From Phylloscopus collybita (lineage: Eukaryota; Chordata; Aves; Passeriformes; Phylloscopidae), in the NCBI GenBank assembly GCA_027886175.1, contig JAJNNQ010000029.1, forward strand, positions 3,534,001 through 3,598,000: a DNA stretch of 64,000 nt, written 5' to 3'. Shown in pieces: positions 12,665 to 24,164 of this stretch. Position numbers and translations under genes: made by a program. The notes under the pieces were generated by a model. It did no database searches and was not told the DNA's origin. It worked only from the letters and a program-made list of their open reading frames with translations. The stretch's first letter is position 1. Each line of letters starts with the position of its first letter.

Positions 12665-15240
12665 TTTTTTTTTAGAAAGGACCTTTAAGATGATCTAGCT
12701 TCAACACCTCTGCCATGGGCAGGAACATCTTATACCAGATTACTCAGAGCCACATCCAGCCAAAGTCTTGAACATCTCCAGGAATGGTGACTCCACAACC
12801 TCTCAGGATGACCTGTTCCAGTGTCTCACCACACTCACAGTAAAGAATTTCTTCCTAATATCTAATCTAAACTTGCCATCTTTCAGTTTGAAGCCATTAC
12901 CCCTTGTTCTATCACTACATGCCTTTGTGAAAAGTCCCTCCCCAGCCTTTTTACAGACAACTTTTAGGTACTGAAAGGCCAAAATAAGGTTGTACTCTGT
13001 GTTGAATAAACCACTCCCTCTGAGTCTGACTCCATAAGAGGGGTGCTCCAGGCCTCTGATCACCATCGTGTCCTTCCTATGGAATTGGTCCCACAGGTCA
13101 AAAGCCTTCCTGTTCTGTGAACCCTAGAGATAGTACTCCAGATAGAACAGAGAATAGAGGGGAAGAATCACCTCCCTTGACCTGCTGGCCACTCCTTTTG
13201 ATGCATCTCAGGATGCAGTTGTCCTTCTGGGCTGCATTGCTGGGTCATGTCAACATTCTTGTAAACCAGCACCCCTAAGTCTTTCTCTGCATAGCTGCTC
13301 TCCACTCATTTGCTGTGCAGATTGTATTTGTGCTTGGGATTGCCCTGATACAGGTGCAGTACCCTGCACTTGGCTTTGTTGAACTTCACAAGGTTTACAC
13401 AGGCCCACCTCTCAAGCCTACTGAGGTCCCTCTGGGTAGCACTGCTTCCCTGCAGCGTGGCTGTATCACAGAGCCTGGTGTTGTCAGCACCCTTGCTGAG
13501 GTTGCAACCAAGCCCATTCTCTGTGTCACTGATAAAAAGGCTGAACAGTGCCTGTCCCAATACCGACCCTTGAGGGCACCACTCATCACTGCTCTCCACT
13601 CTCTAGTCTTGGAGTGAGACCATCCTTATCCATCAAGTGGTCCATTCATCAATTCCATGTCTTTCCATTTTAGAGACGAGGATGTCTTGTGAGACAGCAC
13701 CCAGTGCCTTGTTCAAGGCCAGGGAGATGATACTTGTTTCTCTTCCCTACTCACTTAGTCTGTAACACCGTCATAGGCGGCCAACAAATTTGTCAGGCAT
13801 GGTTTGTCCTTAGTGCAGCCATGTTGGCTGTCACCAATCACTTCTTTATTTCACTTGTGTCTTGACATAGTATGCAGGAGGATCTGCTCCAATCTCGCTG
13901 GACCTTGAGGTGAAACTGCCCAGCCTGTAGCTCCACATGTCTTCTGTTCTTCCTTTTTAAAAATGGGTCTTAGATTTCCTCTTCTTCAGTCAGTGAGAAC
14001 TTCACTACATCATTATAACTTCTCAAATATGATGGGTAGGGGTTTAGCCACTTCTTTGGCCAGCTCCCTCAGGACCCTTAAAAATATCTCATCAGGTCCT
14101 GTCAGCTTGTGAAACTTCAGGTTCCTTAGATGTTTTTGAACCTGATCTTCTCCTAGAGCAGGCAGCTCTTCATTCTCCCAGTCCCTGGCTTTTCTTTCTG
14201 TGACTTGAGCAAAGTGACTGGTTTACTTGCCAGTGAATATTGAGGCAAAATAATCATTAAGTACATCAGCCTTATCAATATTATGAATAACCAGGTCTTC
14301 TGCTTCCTTCTGGAAAGGGCATACATTTTTCTTTGTCTACATTTTTTCACCAGCGTGCCTATAGCAGCTTTACTTGTTCCCCTTGACATCCCTGGCCACA
14401 TTTACTTCTATCAGGGTTTAAGCTTTCCTAGCCCAATTCTTGTCTGGAACTCTTCTGGACAGTTTCTGCGCATTCCTCACACAATGCTTCCGCTGTCTAT
14501 AGGCTTCTTTTTATATTTGATTTTGTCCAGGAGCTTTTTATTCATCCACACAGGCCTTTTAGCATTTTAGACTTCTTCTTTGTTGGAATGTATTTCTCTT
14601 GAGCTTGGAGGAAATGCTTCTTAAATACCATCCAGCTCTCTTGGGTTCCTCTTCCCTCCAAGGCTTAATCCCACAGGACTCTACCAAGGCAGTCCTTCAA
14701 AAAACCAAAGTCAACTTTGCTGAAATCCAGCACAGTGAGCTCCCTGTTTTCCTAAGGAGAGCTTCCCTGCTCTCATTGTTTCCCTAAGGATCTTGAACTC
14801 AACTGTTCCACAGCCACTGTAGCCCAGCCTGCTTGGGCTTCACATTCCCCACCAGACCCTCCTTGTTGGTGAGAATACAGTCCAGCTTAGCACCTCTCCT
14901 TGTCTCTTCTATCACTTGGAGAATTAAATTGTCATCAATTCATTCAGGAATGTCCTGGATTGTTTATGCTCTGCTGTGTGTGCTCCCTCTAACAGGGGTT
15001 TGAAGGCTCTGAAGCCCCCCATGAGGACCAGAGCTTGTGAATGAGGCTGCTCTTATACGTCTGTCGAGGGCCTCACCAGCTGTCTCCTTGGCCAGACAGC
15101 CTGTAGTACCCCCCCCACAAAAAAGTCCCCTAGCCCCTCTTTAAGTACTAATCCAGAAGCTCTCAGTCACCTTATCATCCATTCCCAGATGGAGCTGCGA
15201 GCACTCCAAGCATTCATTGACAGTGGCTGATACCTCCTCC
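12665..15240 (-). mobile_element. CR1 LINE, 5'-truncated, minus strand
   Basis: On the minus strand this reads as the 3' two-thirds of a CR1 non-LTR retrotransposon. From 15240 down: end of the apurinic-type endonuclease domain (conserved block about 14850-15000), the endonuclease-RT linker (about 14050-14700), the C-terminal half of the reverse transcriptase, and the 3' UTR (12665-12900) whose end matches the typical avian CR1 tail. The clearest protein signature is at 13306-13599, PQGSVLGQALF followed by a NKAKCRVLHL-like block. Stops and frame changes occur throughout, so the copy is dead. CR1 copies are usually 5'-truncated because reverse transcription starts at the 3' end; that explains the missing promoter and ORF1. 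The upstream edge is approximate. Confidence 0.85.
13306..13599 (-). pseudogene. CR1 reverse transcriptase fragment
   Basis: Open stretch of 97 codons within the CR1. It contains PQGSVLGQALF and a degraded form of the FADDTKL motif (here reading KGADNTRL), then an NL.KFNKAKCRVLHL block typical of CR1 RT. The FADD catalytic pair is altered to ADN, so even this fragment lacks the normal polymerase active site. Not a host gene. Confidence 0.8.
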
Positions 15241-18200
15241 TCATATCCCCGGACAAGCCTAGCCAGAGCAGTCTGTGAGAGGGAAACAGGACTGCATCCA
15301 TCCATATGGCAAGGTAAACACAGAATTCAGAGCTACAGCAAGGCAGGTACAGTGGCAGTTTTCAGGCAAGGGGTCAGAACAAGGACAGCAGAGCAAGTCT
15401 GATTCTGGAAACCACATAAGCAATGAGTCCAATGATCCCTGAGCTAGCTCATAGTGACAAAGCAGGTCTGAGGTCAAACCCTGAAGTAAAGTCTGGGCAG
15501 GGTCTGAAAGAGCAAAGTACATGGTTGAGCACTGACACAGCTACAGTGAAACTCAATGATCAACCACTTGAACTTAACTGCAGCTCTCAAGCAAAGCAAG
15601 GACCCCCTGTGCTGCTTTTCACCACTTTTTCACAGGACTTTTTTCAACAGCCTCATCCCAGGCTACACAGAAAGGATGTCAGATCCAGTCTTGAGCAGAG
15701 GCAGCCAAACATGTAACAGTGATAAAATAACTAGGATACCTAGCCTCACTAAAGCTTTTGAAGGTGCACTGGACTCCAATAGGGGAAGTATTTTCTTTTC
15801 ATTTCATGAATTTTGTAACTTGTTCACAGAGCTTATTCACCACTATCTCCCACTTCGTCTCTTTACAACAGTGTAGCATAAACGTACAAGGACAAGCAAC
15901 TACATAAAAGAGTGATTTGAGGTTCAGAACTGGAAAAGAGCAGAACTGACCTAGGAGCTGTTCTGGTTCAATAAGTTTTCAGTGGCTTATTTGGTTGATT
16001 GAAGTGCAGTATGTTCAGGTTTTATTTATCAGAACCAAGAGAAACAAACACAATACCATTGGTTAGAAGGGATCAGCTGCTGCAGTGGAAGGGGCATTTA
16101 CTTCTGGAGTCATCCCATGGACAGGAGAAAAGCAAGGTTTCTTTTCTTGCACTTAGGAGGTTTACTTCTTTCTGCTTTTTTTTTCTACTTCCCATTAGGT
16201 AGGAAGAAGGAAAATTGTCACAGAAAAAGCCCTGTGTCTGGCTGCCTCAAAGTAGGACAGCAATCCCCATGTCTGGAGAAAAAGAACATATTCCTTATTT
16301 TCATAAAAGATAAATCCTCAGGTTTATCTCTTGTCTCAGCACGCCCAACTTCAATTACCCCCTGCCATTTTCTGAAGCTGGAGCACAGGTAGGAAAGGTG
16401 GGATGAGCCAAGCACAGTTCTGTCCCTCTCAGAAGTGTCTAATATACCTAATTTTCAACCTTGCAAAAAGGCCAATAGAAAACATGTGAGCTGGACATTC
16501 TTTTGGTACGATGAGGAGCAAGATCTGAGAATGTGTAACATTTGTCAAGATTATTGTTTTGCAGGCCTGTAGAGAAATTCAGCAATGAAGAAGTCTGAAG
16601 TCTGTCAAAATTGTGTTCAATCTCAATGATTTTAATTTTTTTTCTTGAGTAATAGCATTATTGAATTGCTGAAAATGTTAAAAGTTTACTCAGTATATTA
16701 TATGTCAGAGACATAGAAAAGATAGATACAAGTCTCAGGGTAATGGTATTTCAGCATCTACTGCCACAATGGGGGCTACCTCTATGCAAATATAGACAAG
16801 TCTGCAGTGTGTAATTCTCTCCTTTGAAATGTCATTTAAGTCTTTATTTCTGCGTGGTGTATGAACATACAGCTCTGTTCAGATAACATAAGGCAACTGG
16901 ATGATTTGCAATTGAAAGGAGCATAAATTAGAAGTTTTGCTTGGCTTTAATGTAAAAGTGGAGTAATTTGTCCAACACTTTGATGACAAAAAAGATTTTG
17001 AATATCTTATAAGCACAGATAAGTAGCTAGCAGAGTATCCTCCTCTTCCTCTCAATTTCTATAATACCTTACAGTAACACTTTACTGAGGAAAATTCAAA
17101 CAGCCAGTTCAGCAAACCAGGTGCAGTCATGGGATGTGACTATTCTTTGTTAGACACATTTCCAGAATAGTTTTTAAACCAGCCAGTGAGACTGGAAACA
17201 GACCTGGATGCATAAAACAAAAAATTCAAAGCTGAGCCTATAAACAGCTCTGTGTTTTTTATTTAGCTAATTTAATTACATGAACTTAAAACAGACCAAA
17301 CAGCAACATTCCTCTATAACTTGATGTATTTTAGATGCTGTGAGTGTTTTCTTGTGGGAGAGAGGAGCGGCACACAGAGCTCTCTCTGAAAGCAATTAAA
17401 TGCTAATAACAGAGAGTGACATCATGCTGCATGACTTCTTCAATTAGAACACCAAGACATTTCTGACTTAATCATTTCCACTTGTTAATTTGTTCTCTAG
17501 AAGTCTTAGCAGACCTGCTTCTTGTCTCAGTTTATAATAGGATTTCTGATTCTGGCACCTTTTAAACAGAATTCCAGTTGGATGCAGCCTTCTATTAAAA
17601 CAGAACCTTGTATTTTTTCCTACAGCAGAACAGGACATTGATAGCTCACATGAAAAACTAATAAAAAGTAAATAAATTTCCATAAATGCTTTCATTTGCT
17701 ATTTAGCAAGAGTTGGGACAGAATCCTCCTTTTACTGAGACTAAAAACAAGTTTTGCCATTGACTGCAGCAGAAAGTGAATTTAGTTCAGTCAATGTAAA
17801 TTACTGTACACCTTCCCAAAAGCTCACCATGCAGTTTGTAGGAAAAATGTGATTTTGTATTTATCATAATTTATCATACTCATGTATTTAAACTACTTGG
17901 GAAAGACAAGCAGAATTTGTAACACTAAACATTTAAAGAAAGTTACCAAAGTAGGAATAACTAGGGATAATCCTATTATTATAAGACAGTAAATATATGA
18001 TTTGGGTCTTGCAATGCATAATTATTTTTGGTTCTCTAACCTGAAGATATTTCCCATTCTGTGTTCTTATTTATGAATATCAACATGCTGTTGAAGCCTT
18101 CTGTTTTTAAATCTTGTGCTCTAAATCTAAATGGATGACATTTCAGCTACCTTTTTCAAAGTAATACAGCAACAAGTTACTAACTGTTTATTTAAAAGTC

Positions 18201-21200
18201 ATTAATAACTTTAGAAAGATAAGTTTGAGAACAAACTCTTGTTTTCCATCCTCAAAGCAGGTCTGACTCATAGGTAACTTTCCACTGAAGTCATTGTACA
18301 CTATTGATTCCAAAATCCTTTCTTATTATTAACAGGGCTCTCTAATAGTTATGACAGCTCTTAATCTTGCATACGATTTTGATTGAATTGCCAGTGTTTG
18401 TCAGGGCAATTGTTTACAAGGCTGTCAGAACTATAACTCAGCCTGTGAGGTGTACTGAGGCTTGTCTGAGCTGAACATGTCCTGGACAGTGTAACTGAAT
18501 ACAACCCCATATTGATATATGTAAAAAATTATAAATATGATGACTTTTTGCAAAAAAATGTATAAGGAGAGGAGGGAAAAAAGAAAGGAGGAAAAATATA
18601 GATGGTGAATAAACAACAAACATCAGCAAAAGAACAAACGAAGATCTGCAATGGTTTTAGAGGTAATAAAATACATCATTGCATTTTAAAGGGACAATAT
18701 GATTTTTAAATATCTCTTTAAATGAATTTTTACAAGCTCAATATCTTTGAAATGAAATTCATATAAATGCAAGTAAAACACTAGAATTTCAAGACCTCAC
18801 CTGAACTGAAGCTTTTATCTACATTTTTAAGAACACTTTCATTTCTTTTCTCTGTGAAATACTACAGAAACTTAAGCCAATAAACCCTCCATATAGCCCT
18901 GCAAAACACATAGTACCCCTATTTTACAGGTTAAGAAAGACTAAGTAACTTGCATTAGACCACAAGAAAATGATTCTTCAGAGCCAAATTAGAGATTTAC
19001 GGTTTCTAGTTCTTTGCTCTGACCTTTAAATCACATCTCTCCATCCAGCCATGGCTATTAACAAACTGACTTCCAAATTAACAGTGAAACACAATCTTTC
19101 AGTCCTTCTGCAGTATCCGTCCTCTCACTCCTTCCTTTTTCAACAGAGTGCTCACAGAGTTTATTTCTGAGTGAAAGCTGAGATACTGGGACCTACTTGG
19201 GGTATGATATTAATGTGCAAAAGCCGCTGTGCGACAAAAGTGATCCAGAGCTTTCTGTGGTGCAGAAGGTCGTGCATCTGGCATCTGCACCTGGTGAAAA
19301 GCTATTCAAAAGAAAACAGTGGAGCCATTTTCCAACAGCTACATTGTGCCTCCCACAGAGAGCTGCAGCTTCTGGCTCAGGATATGGACAGGAACTCTGT
19401 AACCACTCTGTACTTTTTCAACAAGAGAAACATAACAATTTAGGTGCCTCTTTGTTACTACGTGTAATTGGTCTGTTAGCCTGCTGTAGGTTACCTTTCC
19501 TCCCAGTAAGCAGTGGGCAAAACTCTCTAGTAATCATCTTCATGTATTATTTTTCGTTTCACAGCGGAGTGTAGGCATAGAAATCAAAACACTCCAGTTA
19601 GATCAATAAGTACCATACTTTTCAGATTACCAAAACCCAATAATTCAATGCACAGCTTCTAAAGATTTCACTAGATATTTGTTTCTTTCTTCTATTTTTC
19701 TCTGTCTTATGACTTATTTTTCTGTAACCATTTTATTTCCATATAACCATTTGACCCATGTGGGATAAATCTTCATCCCTTTGCTGTCAAAAGCAGTGAA
19801 TATCTTCCTTTGCACCAAGGTTTTACCACAAGCATGTGATACATGTGCAATACACAGTATTAAAGCTTCTTGCTATTTTAGAATATTCTAAATATACTGT
19901 CTTTCTACCTGAGAGACACATATCTGCTATATCTTTCACAGCAGTAAATTTTCTAGGATAGATGGAGAAATTGGTCTTCACATAATTCCAATGGAGTAAT
20001 TAGGGTGACACCAGGACACAGCATCTGTTTCAGGAGCTGAGAGCCACCTTGCCAGGATGTGAAGATATAAAGATTTTACCACAGGAAGAAAACTGATATT
20101 TTTGACTCCTTTTCTAGGCTTGCCATATCCTACAAGGAATATCGGTTGTGGATCACATCTGATTGTTATAATTTGGAAGAAAGTGCAGTCTCACTGAGCA
20201 GAGATATACAAGGTACTGTAATGTGAAGGTGATACAAATCCTGACTTAGAAAAGCTCAGAATATAGAAGAGAGGAGAAGGAAAAGAGGGAGGTGTATAGA
20301 CAGATAGATTGGTTGTAATAACAAATTACATTAGGGCCACTGTTTTGAAAGACTGTCTGTGAACCAAAAGTTGTTCTGACAAGTAGATGTCTTTGCAGAA
20401 TGTGGAGAAAATTTTTCTGAACAAATGCCACTGTTGGGCAGGCTGAGGTGAAGTCAGGTATAGCCTGCCTCCAAGCCTTGAGGTCTGGATTCTCTCCCAC
20501 TCACTACAGCTGCTGCTGGACTGAGGAGAAAGGCACAGATTTTTAATTCCTGTTATTATAACACATGAGAAAAATTAGATCCAGCTTTGCTGCCAAGGCA
20601 GAACCACAAGAAGTTTGCCAGCTGTGCCAACTGGTTTCAGTCTTGTCCTTCTCTTCCTTTATTAAGTTACAAGATAGAGGACAGGGTTTGAAAAAGATGT
20701 TGGAAAAGCCCGAATCACCCAGAGCTTTGCCTGGTTTGCAGTGTGGGTGCTGCAGTCATGCTGAGTGCTGCTGGGTAACACAGAGCTGACTCATCGGTTG
20801 ATGGCAGAGCACTGTTCCTCAGCCTAGCGGTGCACAGTGAAGGAGCGTGTGTATGCATATTTGCCTTGAGTTTACCCTTGTCTTACCTTTGACGTGACAA
20901 AAGTTGGGAATCTAGAGTAGAGAGGAAGAACTGCCTTCAGAGTCACCCAGGTGCTGGTGTCATCAGAAGACATTTTGCCAAGTGGTGCAGGCTGTATGCT
21001 TCTGTAATTCAAAAGAAAATTATGATCTCTGAATTTCATCATATGCTTTTGTGTGTTTTTTCTTCTGTTTTGCACCTCAGATGCTGCACCAAAGTACAGA
21101 CTGCAAAACATAACATCTTTGAGGGCTTTGCAGATGTGTATTGATCATCAGTTCCTCCTGAATCCACAAACTTAGGGAAATTTTGTTGACAAGCTTTCTG

Positions 21201-21631
21201 AGCTGGAAGTTATACATACATCAGCTTAACCAAAAAGATTTTCAAGTGCATCCAACAGCAGCCAGACTACTGAGGCTTTTGTGGTTCCCTGTGTGACACA
21301 GGGAATATGCAAACCCTGATAGGGCAGGAAGTATAAGCTCTGCCACTCTTACTTGATTAAGTAACTATTTTATCCACAGGCATGTAAGTTGCCAGTTGCA
21401 AGTAAAGAATGAGAGAACTTGTGACTTGCAAACCTCATTAATGAAGAAATGTATTAGTGAATTAATATATTAGACTAATCTGCAAAAGGGATAGAGTCCT
21501 TATTTAACATATTTGTATGTTTCTTTCCTAGAAAAAAATCTAATTTATTAAATAACTTGTCCTGTAAATTTGAGATACAAATGGACTGTGACCATTGTTA
21601 TGGTTTTCTATAACTGTTTCTAAAACTGTAA
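15241..21631. other. Non-coding stretch between CR1 and ERVL provirus
   Basis: No host gene recognised. Open frames up to about 125 codons (for example 19197-19574) have no visible domain and overlap others in different frames. A dense non-repetitive patch at 17340-17460 with AATTAAATGCTAATAACAG could be a conserved regulatory element, but this cannot be judged from one sequence. Confidence 0.5.
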
Positions 21632-22299
21632 TGTCCTGGGTTGTGGAGCCGGGTTTTGTATATTCTATTTACATCTGTTTTGGGGCCTGATGACCCACCT
21701 TGATAGGCCATTGTTACCTTCCCCAGCCTGTGCAGTGCATTTGCATTTCTATACATCTCATGCCCTGGCGGTGGGGGGTGGGGGGGAGGGGGGGTGGCCG
21801 GGGGTTGGCGGCTCTGCCCTGCTGCAGGAGCTGGGTGCTCGGCGCTTCCTGCCCTGCGGGGTGGCAAGAGCTTCTTCGTCTCCTGTGCTGGCCATCCTGT
21901 CTCCCTCCTCGCCGCCCCTGAACCGGTTTCTTCGCAGAATCATCTCTGCTCCAACAGGATCACGTCTGCCACTCCAGAAGTGTTTGGACTGTTTACGTTT
22001 GGACTGTTTTCAACATCCTGAATCACAGGGTCAGATTGAAACTCTGACTCTGTCAGGGTTTTCTTCTAAAATTATTGTTTATTTGTTTATTTGTTTGTTT
22101 GGTTGGGTGGTTTTGTTTCCTATCATATTTGTATTGTTAATACCTCCTAGTAAAGAACTGTTATTCCTATCCCCAACATCTTTGCCTGAGAGCCCTTGAT
22201 TGCAAAATTTTAATTCGTCGGGGTGTGAGGGGTTGGCATTCTCCATCCTAGGGTAACCCCAGTTTCCCTGGCAGATACCTGTCTTTCCAAACCAAGACA
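21632..22299 (+). repeat. 5' LTR of ERVL provirus
   Basis: Begins TGTCCTGGG and ends CAAGACA, matching 27414-28067. Contains a G-rich tract at 21768-21807 that is about 14 bp longer than in the 3' LTR, a TATA-like TTGTATATTC near the left end and an AGTAAA-type poly(A) candidate near 22150. Ends with TG...CA. Confidence 0.93.
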
Positions 22300-22304
22300 G
22301 ATTT

Positions 22305-22322
22305 TGGCGCCCAAGGGTGGGG
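22305..22322 (+). other. Primer-binding site, tRNA-Lys type
   Basis: TGGCGCCCAAGGGTGGGGC begins five bases after the LTR. TGGCGCCC is the complement of the 3' end of lysine tRNAs, and the following bases resemble the Lys-1,2 version with a small difference. This marks the site where minus-strand DNA synthesis was primed. Confidence 0.75.
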
Positions 22323-22389
22323 CACGAGGGCATTGAGAGAGAGGAATAACAGTTCTTGCGTATTAGATAAAAGCCCACTGGCCAGAATA

Positions 22390-22767
22390 ATGTGGTCTAG
22401 CTTTCCCTGGTTTGGGTGGCACGTGGTGGTGGCTGTATTTCTGCCATTTGCTACTCCTTATGTAAATATGGGTCCTATGACTAAGGCTACTGTGGCTGGC
22501 ATTCAGTTTATTTTGTGGATTAATAAGGTGAGAAATTCATGGATTTTTAACTTCCTCTGGAAAGCAAGCACATGGATTCATAGCTGTCATAGGCTAACTC
22601 TGTGCTTCTGGGGTTACTTTAACAATGGTACCTATTGTAAGGAAATGGCACCGGGGGAAATTTTCTCCCAGCCCTTCACACAGTTTTTTGGGTCCACCCC
22701 ACCAGTTTTTGAAGGGTTCAAATCTCTGAGTGCTAATGATATCATACAGTGGCTTGTGTTGCTGTGA
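22390..22767 (+). CDS. Leader open frame ahead of gag, membrane-protein-like, 125 codons
   Basis: Starts at the first ATG after the PBS and ends at a TGA (22765-22767). It is in the same frame as gag, which opens directly after that TGA. The predicted product has a hydrophobic N-terminal stretch like a signal peptide (roughly residues 8-22, with VVVAVFLPFATPYV), a Cys-containing middle with one N-glycosylation motif (NGT), and a hydrophobic end (IIQWLVLL) that continues past the stop into CLFCLAF followed by basic residues. That layout is what a type I membrane protein would show. It resembles no env I know. Possible roles are a membrane-targeting N-terminal part of Gag or a separate leader peptide; both are inference. 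The TGA may be a mutation in this copy or a natural stop. Confidence 0.45.
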   Translation: MWSSFPWFGWHVVVAVFLPFATPYVNMGPMTKATVAGIQFILWINKVRNSWIFNFLWKASTWIHSCHRLTLCFWGYFNNGTYCKEMAPGEIFSQPFTQFFGSTPPVFEGFKSLSANDIIQWLVLL

Positions 22768-24147
22768 TGCCTGTTCTGTTTGGCATTCAGAGATAAGGGG
22801 AGATTGGCCCGGGTAAGCACCTTAATAAGTACCCCAGAGAATAAGAATGCAGCCCAAGAGCCCGCCCCTGCCCCACAGCCTGCCTCAGAGATAAACCACC
22901 CGGTTTGGGTGGGGGCTCTGATGAAGGAGATGCAGGAGAAGATGGGCCAGATGCTGAGGGAGTACATTTCCCCAGCTAGTGGGAAATCCTTCCCCTGCCC
23001 TGACAAAAGAGAGCCTGATGGTGCAGCAATGAAACCCACAGAGATTACAACTGCCCAGGTCCCAGCTGAACCACAGGGGCAGTCACAGCCAGCGGCAGTT
23101 GCCCCTGTGGAAACAAAGAAATCTAAGGTGAAAACAGCAAACCCAGACAATAAGAAAGGAGGGCCCTCACAACCTGCAGGGGAATCACATGTTCAGATCA
23201 TCACCGAGTCCCTGTCATATGAAAGTCTCCGTAACCTGCAAAAAGATATTGTGCAATGGGGACGTGAGGCTTACACAGCCTGGCTACTTCGGGTGTGGGA
23301 CCTCATGGGTACTGGTGTGCAATTGGACAGTGGTGAGGCAAGGAATTTGGGACCCTTGATCCAGGACTCAGGTATAAATCAGGTATTTGTAAGAGAGCCA
23401 GGACCCCTTTCCCTTTGGGAGCGGCTTTTAATGAGTGTGAGAGAGAGATTTATCCACAAAGAAAGAATACAGGAGCACCACCATAGAATGCGCTGGAAAA
23501 CTCTGGAGGAAGGGATCCAACAGCTGAGGGAAGTGGCGGTGCTGGAGGTACTTTTTGGGAGGAGTGGACAGCATGATAATGACCCTGACAAGGTTAAATG
23601 CACAGGGCAGATGTTGTGGAATCTGGCAAATCAAGGGCCATCTCAGTACACCACCTTCATTGCAACAATTAATACTGAGGACAATCGAGAGACAGTGGGG
23701 TCTGTTGCCAATAAGCTTAGGAATTATGAAAGTATGATCAATGGCCCGATGCAGGCTCATATCTTTGCCGTGGTTAAAGAACTCAAAGAAGAGATAAGGG
23801 GGGTGAGGGAGGAGATGAGGACAAACAGTTCCAGTGTGGCACCGGTGCGAGTCACAGGCCCCAGAGTTAGAGCCCAACGACCCCCAGCTCGAGAGAGAGG
23901 GTACACCCCAAGAACTGACCTGTGGTTTTATCTGTGTGACCATGGGGAAGACATGGGAGTGTGGGATTGGAAACCCACTTCTGTCCTGGCAGCACGGGTG
24001 CGTGAGCTAGAGGAGAGGAACACTCACCAAGGTTCCGCTAAAATAAAAGTAGCCTCAGCCTCCCATGACCAAGCTGCCAATGCTGTGGTGAATCCCCTTG
24101 AAGGAACCTCTAGTATGTATGCTCAGGAAGGGGATAACCAGTGCTAG
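22768..24147 (+). CDS. ERVL Gag polyprotein
   Basis: 459 codons open from the preceding stop. There is no ATG until 22921, so either translation starts there or Gag begins upstream in the leader frame. The first third is Pro/Ala/Gln/Lys-rich and carries a coiled-coil-like Glu/Lys/Met stretch after 22921. From about 23215 it shows ERVL-type capsid blocks: SLRNLQKDIVQWGREAYTAW, then SLWERLL and LREVAVLEVLF, then CTGQMLWNLA. The C-terminal block has RTDLWFYLCDHGEDMG and ends with an amphipathic VRELEE segment. No CCHC zinc knuckle is visible, as in spuma-like Gags. The frame has no internal stop. It ends in UAG (24145-24147) and pol continues in the same frame, so a Gag-Pol fusion by readthrough is likely. 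Confidence 0.85.
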   Translation, partial: CLFCLAFRDKGRLARVSTLISTPENKNAAQEPAPAPQPASEINHPVWVGALMKEMQEKMGQMLREYISPASGKSFPCPDKREPDGAAMKPTEITTAQVPAEPQGQSQPAAVAPVETKKSKVKTANPDNKKGGPSQPAGESHVQIITESLSYESLRNLQKDIVQWGREAYTAWLLRVWDLMGTGVQLDSGEARNLGPLIQDSGINQVFVREPGPLSLWERLLMSVRERFIHKERIQEHHHRMRWKTLEEGIQQLREVAVLEVLFGRSGQHDNDPDKVKCTGQMLWNLANQGPSQYTTFIATINTEDNRETVGSVANKLRNYESMINGPMQAHIFAVVKELKEEIRGVREEMRTNSSSVAPVRVTGPRVRAQRPPARERGYTPRTDLWFYLCDHGEDMGVWDWKPTSVLAARVRELEERNTHQGSAKIKVASASHDQAANAVVNPLEGTSSMYAQEGDNQC

Positions 24148-24164
24148 AGGGGCCCTGCCTCTAG
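24144..24164 (+). promoter_or_regulatory. Candidate UAG readthrough element at gag-pol junction
   Basis: CTAGAGG (24144-24150) and CCTCTAG (24158-24164) form a perfect 7-bp inverted repeat with a 7-base loop, and the gag stop UAG lies inside the left arm. Pol is open in the same frame directly after it and has no ATG of its own nearby. Gammaretroviruses make Gag-Pol by UAG suppression aided by RNA structure; the same is inferred here. Confidence 0.55.

Noticed and set aside
13306..13617. Plus-strand open frames over the CR1
   Set aside because: Antisense of CR1 reverse transcriptase.
21598..22199. Pro/Arg-rich open frames in the LTR on both strands (also near 27368-27815)
   Set aside because: They lie inside the LTR and arise from its GC-rich composition; frames differ between the two LTR copies.
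22632..23150. 172-codon minus-strand frame
   Set aside because: Shadow of the gag frame on the other strand.
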